A stretch of 6,946 bases of DNA, taken from contig JADHUZ010000071.1 of assembly GCA_016784265.1 (NCBI GenBank), positions 1 through 6,946 of the forward strand, read 5' to 3'. Source of the stretch: Fidelibacterota bacterium (GTDB taxonomy: Bacteria; Fidelibacterota; BS150m-G59). Both the position numbers and the translations under genes were made by a program. Below are positions 6,287 to 6,946 of this stretch, one piece after another (within the stretch, counting starts at the first letter, position 1; every line of letters begins with the position of its first letter). The notes beneath the pieces are model-generated. The model saw only the letters and a program-made list of their open reading frames with translations, had not been told where the DNA came from and ran no database searches.

Positions 6287-6946
6287 TTACAATCCAAAAT
6301 CCAAAGTGAATCTATGAATTGGCGGCAAATAAGCATGCGTCTGAAACGCATAATCCAATCGCAATGGAATTCTCGCCGCCTTGGTTAAATCGGCACCAAA
6401 GCCTGCGCGCAGACCCATATCGTGCGGTTCATACAGCCACTCGCTGTCTTCGTCGCGTTCCCAAACTTTTCTCAGTTTCAGGAATTCGTTAAATCCGACT
6501 CGCAAAAAATATGTCTCCGCGAAGCCATATTCAAGACCCATCGCCAACTGTTCGTTTTGATCAATTGCGTTCACCCCGTCCATTGTCATCAAAAGTTTGT
6601 TATCGCCGGACTCAAACAAATCATACGCAATGCCAACTTGGAAAATCATCGGAAGCGCATATCCTTCCGATATCCACGCCATTTTTACGTCAGAATCACT
6701 CAGATCGTTTGCTTCCTCTTCGCTATTAATCTCAGTAAAATGCTGAGTTTGCGCTTCCAAACTTTCCCCGGAATATCTCATATCTGGACCAAAATTTCTC
6801 ACAGAAAATCCAATACGAAGATCGTTTCCAAGTCCTGTATCGTAAGTTCCACCGATATCAAATGCCCAGCCCTTTGCAGACACTTTATCAATATTCTCAT
6901 TGATTAATTTCAGCGAGATACCCGCAGCAAATTTGTTCGTCATGTT
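6287..6946 (-). CDS. PorV/PorQ-family outer-membrane barrel, C-terminal part
   Basis: The frame is open to the right edge (the first codon in the window is AAC, Asn), so the true start lies outside. The ATG at 6943 is an internal methionine, not the start. The 219 visible residues resemble the PorV/PorQ family: KFAAGISLKLINENID, then GWAFDIGGTYDTGL, then LRIGFSVRNFGPDMRY. The NFGPDM turn, counted as residues 50-55 from that methionine, is typical. Strands of alternating hydrophobic residues follow (MIFQVGIAYDLF, ALGLEYGF-like AMGLEYGF, YFLRVGFNEF), and the protein ends in an amphipathic strand, HRFTLDFGL, as barrels do. Family members usually have about 340-370 residues, so roughly 130 are missing. 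PorV binds T9SS cargo and delivers it to the sortase PorU; many FCB genomes carry several paralogues whose roles are not known. Which paralogue this is cannot be told. It ends 122 bases upstream of a T9SS cargo gene. Confidence 0.85.
   Translation of the reverse strand, partial: NMTNKFAAGISLKLINENIDKVSAKGWAFDIGGTYDTGLGNDLRIGFSVRNFGPDMRYSGESLEAQTQHFTEINSEEEANDLSDSDVKMAWISEGYALPMIFQVGIAYDLFESGDNKLLMTMDGVNAIDQNEQLAMGLEYGFAETYFLRVGFNEFLKLRKVWERDEDSEWLYEPHDMGLRAGFGADLTKAARIPLRLDYAFQTHAYLPPIHRFTLDFGL

Noticed and set aside
6270..6288. Inverted repeat AAAATTT/AAATTTT overlapping the stop codon of the PorV-like gene, as a possible terminator
   Set aside because: The 7-bp stem contains only A-T pairs and overlaps the stop codon and the promoter of the next gene. 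A stable transcript hairpin is unlikely.
6422..6907. Plus-strand open frame of 161 codons inside the PorV-like gene
   Set aside because: It is antisense to a clear barrel protein, and its composition looks like a reversed reading with no recognisable domain.

Overview
This window holds four genes, all on the minus strand, so transcription runs from the right end to the left. Three of the four encode exported proteins, and the fourth encodes an outer-membrane barrel of the PorV/PorQ type. Both complete proteins end in a type IX secretion (T9SS) sorting domain with the NPFNP signature. This points to a member of the Fibrobacterota-Chlorobiota-Bacteroidota (FCB) superphylum. Type I dockerin modules, T9SS sorting tails and an MXAN_6640-like metalloprotease occur together here. 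Shine-Dalgarno sites are clear and the promoters look like ordinary sigma-70 promoters. I take this as more like a non-Bacteroidota FCB lineage such as Marinimicrobia or a related candidate phylum, but the phylum is inference only.

Layout from right to left: (1) 6946-6287, the C-terminal two thirds or so of a PorV/PorQ-family barrel, cut by the window edge. (2) 6267-6239, a near-consensus promoter, leading into 6164-3594, an 856-residue secreted multidomain protein of unknown N-terminal function. It ends in a Ig-like domain, a flavodoxin/GATase-like domain, a dockerin, a beta-rich linker and a T9SS tail. (3) 3571-3537, a strong intrinsic terminator. (4) 3505-3477, a plausible promoter, leading into 3436-185, a 1083-residue HEXXH metalloprotease with the same C-terminal module order. 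(5) 115-1, the first 38 codons of another secreted protein that runs off the left edge. No intergenic stretch reaches 300 bases, and I see no RNA gene, mobile element or CRISPR array.

How the genes may work together: PorV-type barrels bind or shuttle T9SS cargo at the outer membrane, and the two complete proteins are T9SS cargo by their tails. The two cargos share one C-terminal chassis (GATase-like, dockerin, beta-rich linker, sorting tail) under unrelated N-terminal parts. The dockerins imply a cohesin or other docking partner. None is complete in the window, though the truncated left-edge gene and the beta-rich linkers are candidates. The secretion assignment is well supported; the idea of a surface complex is a hypothesis.
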